In this document: piece after piece, positions 62,388-64,000 of the stretch
How the letters are laid out: every line of letters begins with the position of its first letter
Position numbering within the stretch: the first letter of the stretch is position 1
Program-made: the position numbers and the translations under genes
From: UKL13-2 sp038206765
GTDB taxonomy: Bacteria; Pseudomonadota; Gammaproteobacteria; Burkholderiales; Usitatibacteraceae
Direction of reading: 5' to 3'
NCBI GenBank assembly: GCA_038206765.1
Contig: JBBRAM010000019.1
Coordinates: 11,679 to 75,678 of the forward strand
Length of the DNA: 64,000 bases
Notes under the pieces: model-generated
What the model was told of the DNA's origin: nothing
What the model saw: only the letters and a program-made list of their open reading frames with translations
Databases searched by the model: none

Positions 62388-63023
62388 TTACTTGTTCTTG
62401 ACGCCTTTGAACTCGATATCAACGCGACGATTCTTGGCGCGTCCTTCAGCGGTCTTATTGGTTGCAACGGGCTGTGTTTCGCCTTTGCCCAAAATGGTGA
62501 TCTTGGCTGCTGGCAAACCTTTGCTGACCATGTACTCTTTAACGGTCGTAGCACGACGCTCGGAGAGTTTCTGATTGTAAGCGTCAGTACCGACTGAATC
62601 AGTATGGCCTGTGGCAATGATCATATCGATATCAAGGTCTTTCATCTTCGCAATCGCTTCGTCGATCGATTTTTTACCGCCCGGCTTCAAAACTGATTTA
62701 TCAAAATCAAACAACGCTTCGGCTTGGATAGTGATCGATTGCTTGACTGATGCCGGTGCAGCGCCACCTGCTGGTGCTGTAGGTGCGGCTGGCGCAACAG
62801 GCGCTGCTGGCGCTGCTGGTGCGGCAGGCTTGGCTGGTTCAGCTTTTTTGGCAACGCAATCTGGATGCTCAACGCTAAACTCGCTGCGGACACAAGCGCC
62901 AGAACCGTCACGTACTGGCTGGCCTTGTGAATCCAACAAATTTGGCGTTACGCCTGCGATGGCAAAACAAGCCGCGAAGGCTGGTGTTGCTGCGAGCAAT
63001 TTAGTGATCAGAGAACTCTTCAT
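62388..63023 (-). CDS. OmpA-family outer-membrane protein
   Basis: 211 residues. Signal peptide (MKSSLITKLLAATPAFAACFAIA), then a two-cysteine segment, a Pro/Ala linker (AKPAAPAAPAAPVAPAA, in part) and a C-terminal OmpA domain binding peptidoglycan: LFDFDKSVLKPGGKKSIDEAI, ATGHTDSVGTDAYNQKLSERRATTVKEYM and GRAKNRRVDIEFK. No N-terminal beta-barrel. Divergent from gyrA; the gyrA-ompA-ubiG-gph order is common in betaproteobacteria. The Pro/Ala linker comes from a short repetitive sequence. Confidence 0.93.
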   Translation of the reverse strand: MKSSLITKLLAATPAFAACFAIAGVTPNLLDSQGQPVRDGSGACVRSEFSVEHPDCVAKKAEPAKPAAPAAPAAPVAPAAPTAPAGGAAPASVKQSITIQAEALFDFDKSVLKPGGKKSIDEAIAKMKDLDIDMIIATGHTDSVGTDAYNQKLSERRATTVKEYMVSKGLPAAKITILGKGETQPVATNKTAEGRAKNRRVDIEFKGVKNK

Positions 63024-63565
63024 TTTGTACTCCCGGAGAGGATTGATAAGATAAAAATATTATAAAAACGAAAGCTTGTCATCGATTAAACATCGATTAG
63101 AGGAATGCTGGTGTCAGCGATATGAGAGGAAAGCGCGAAAAACATAAATGCTTTCGCCATCTGCTGCGTGCTCAATTCGATGATCCAAAAATTTGTGGCG
63201 CGAGATGCTTTAAAAATAACGCCTCGAACTTCAACCTCTCGAATGATACACGATTCATTTTGCCGCACACAACCTTCACACCCCCTTTTAGCAACACTAT
63301 GGGTCGTGAAGTTGTAGATTCGCAACAAAAATACCAATTAGTACGCATTTCGATCCCAAACACTACAGGTTGTGTGTTGCAGCAATACGTAAGCAGCATT
63401 GCTAGTGGTTTTCAAGAGGTTTGATGGCATTTTTTCGCTCGATATGCTAAATTAGAATGCTTGGTGTATTCCAAAATGTATATAAATCAAACACTTAGGT
63501 CTGATTCGACCCTGTCGAGTCTTGTTTAATCATTGCTTCAACAGCATTTAAAGAGAAGAGCCGCC
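63024..63565. other. 542-bp spacer between ompA and gyrA
   Basis: Holds the divergent promoters. No supported gene: the 100-codon frame at 63122-63424 has no family similarity. Confidence 0.5.
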
Positions 63566-64000
63566 GTGACTGAACCGCTACTGCCCCAATTCGCAAAAGA
63601 AACCCACCCGATTTCGATTGAATCTGAGATGCGCACCAGCTACCTCGAATACGCGATGAGCGTGATCGTCGGCCGGGCGTTGCCCGATGTGCGCGATGGC
63701 TTAAAGCCAGTGCATCGCCGCATTCTATATTCGATGAACGAAATGGGCCTGACTTGGAACCGGCCACCGCGCAAGTGCGCTCGTGTCTGCGGGGACGTTC
63801 TCGGCAAGTACCATCCTCACGGGGAAGGCGCTGTCTATGACGCTCTGGTGCGTATGGCCCAGCCGTTTTCGCTGCGCTACCCGCTGATCAATGGCCAGGG
63901 CAACTTTGGCTCGGTTGACGGCGACCCGCCAGCGGCCATGCGTTACACCGAAGCGCGTTTGTCCAAGATCGCCAGCATGATGATGGAAGACATCGACAAG
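63566..64000 (+). CDS. gyrA: DNA gyrase subunit A, N-terminal part (cut by window end)
   Basis: 145 residues seen. GTG start at 63566, followed by TEPLLPQFAKETHPISIESEMRTSYLEYAMSVIVGRALPDVRDGLKPVHRRILYSM (in parts). DNA-breaking subunit of gyrase. The quinolone-pocket stretch reads GKYHPHGEGAVYDALVRMAQPFSLRYPLINGQGNFGSVDGDPPAAMRYTEARLSKIA (in parts): the residue matching E. coli Ser83 is Gly (residue 88 here) and Asp82 is Glu, with Asp87 kept. From about residue 66 the wording is less like typical betaproteobacterial GyrA than the first part. Confidence 0.93.
   Translation, partial: MTEPLLPQFAKETHPISIESEMRTSYLEYAMSVIVGRALPDVRDGLKPVHRRILYSMNEMGLTWNRPPRKCARVCGDVLGKYHPHGEGAVYDALVRMAQPFSLRYPLINGQGNFGSVDGDPPAAMRYTEARLSKIASMMMEDIDK

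Noticed and set aside
63122..63424. 100-codon frame upstream of gyrA
   Set aside because: No family resemblance or ribosome site; lies in a divergent promoter region.

Overview
The window looks like chromosomal DNA of a betaproteobacterium (Burkholderiales-like). The PhaR repressor with divergent phasin gene, the gyrA / ompA / ubiG / gph gene order, prfB close to lysS, MoaA, RimO and a YejABEF-type peptide importer all fit that placement. This rests on protein similarity read by eye and on gene order; no search was run. Both ends cut genes: a tyrosine autokinase on the left and gyrA on the right.

Layout. 1-5.6 kb is the end of an exopolysaccharide locus: Wzz/BY-kinase, a membrane-anchored helical-repeat protein, a FecR-domain secreted protein, a strong stem-loop/terminator and an O-antigen ligase-type Wzy. 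5.8-9.1 kb holds a DUF4337 membrane protein, a tiny stand-alone sigma-70 region 1.1 protein, coniferyl aldehyde dehydrogenase and an FFLEELY-motif protein. 9.2-17.2 kb looks accessory: a FitAB toxin-antitoxin pair, a zinc-ribbon hypothetical, a sterol-desaturase/ceramidase-like lipid operon facing an HTH regulator, a YjbR protein, a GST-SDR-YghU cluster, an alcohol dehydrogenase relic and an orphan membrane protein. 17.5-24 kb has a PHA-system protein, a LytS/LytTR two-component pair, a J-like membrane protein, a short asparaginase, a VapBC pair and an M50 protease.

23.8-27.7 kb is a translation cluster read leftward (prfB with its programmed +1 frameshift, an EamA-type half transporter, a PNPOx-like flavoprotein, lysS). 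27.7-31.6 kb is the most informative locus: a clear TPP riboswitch precedes a TonB receptor, a PnuC-type transporter and a NadR-like kinase. These three would normally be called siderophore and nicotinamide-riboside genes. The riboswitch says they form a thiamine uptake and phosphorylation route (outer membrane receptor, PnuT, candidate thiamine kinase). 31.9-33.7 kb is the phasin/PhaR divergent pair with two TGC-N3-GCA palindromes flanking a good phasin promoter. Then come rimO, a glycine-zipper protein and a degenerate TraB/GumN protein.

37.5-47.2 kb is one rightward operon: three successive paralogous family-5 solute-binding proteins, two permeases and a double ATPase, so three binding proteins appear to share one ABC core. 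47.4-64 kb holds a GAF/PAS/GGDEF/EAL protein, DUF2461, moaA, a dihaem peroxidase, an M14 peptidase, sodB, msrA, then leftward ompA, an MTA/SAH-deaminase-type hydrolase, ubiG, DUF1501 and gph, and finally rightward gyrA.

Short perfect or near-perfect tandem repeats (9-24 bp units, two to four copies) recur in spacers and inside several genes, as a signature of slippage. No tRNA, rRNA, CRISPR array or insertion sequence was recognised.
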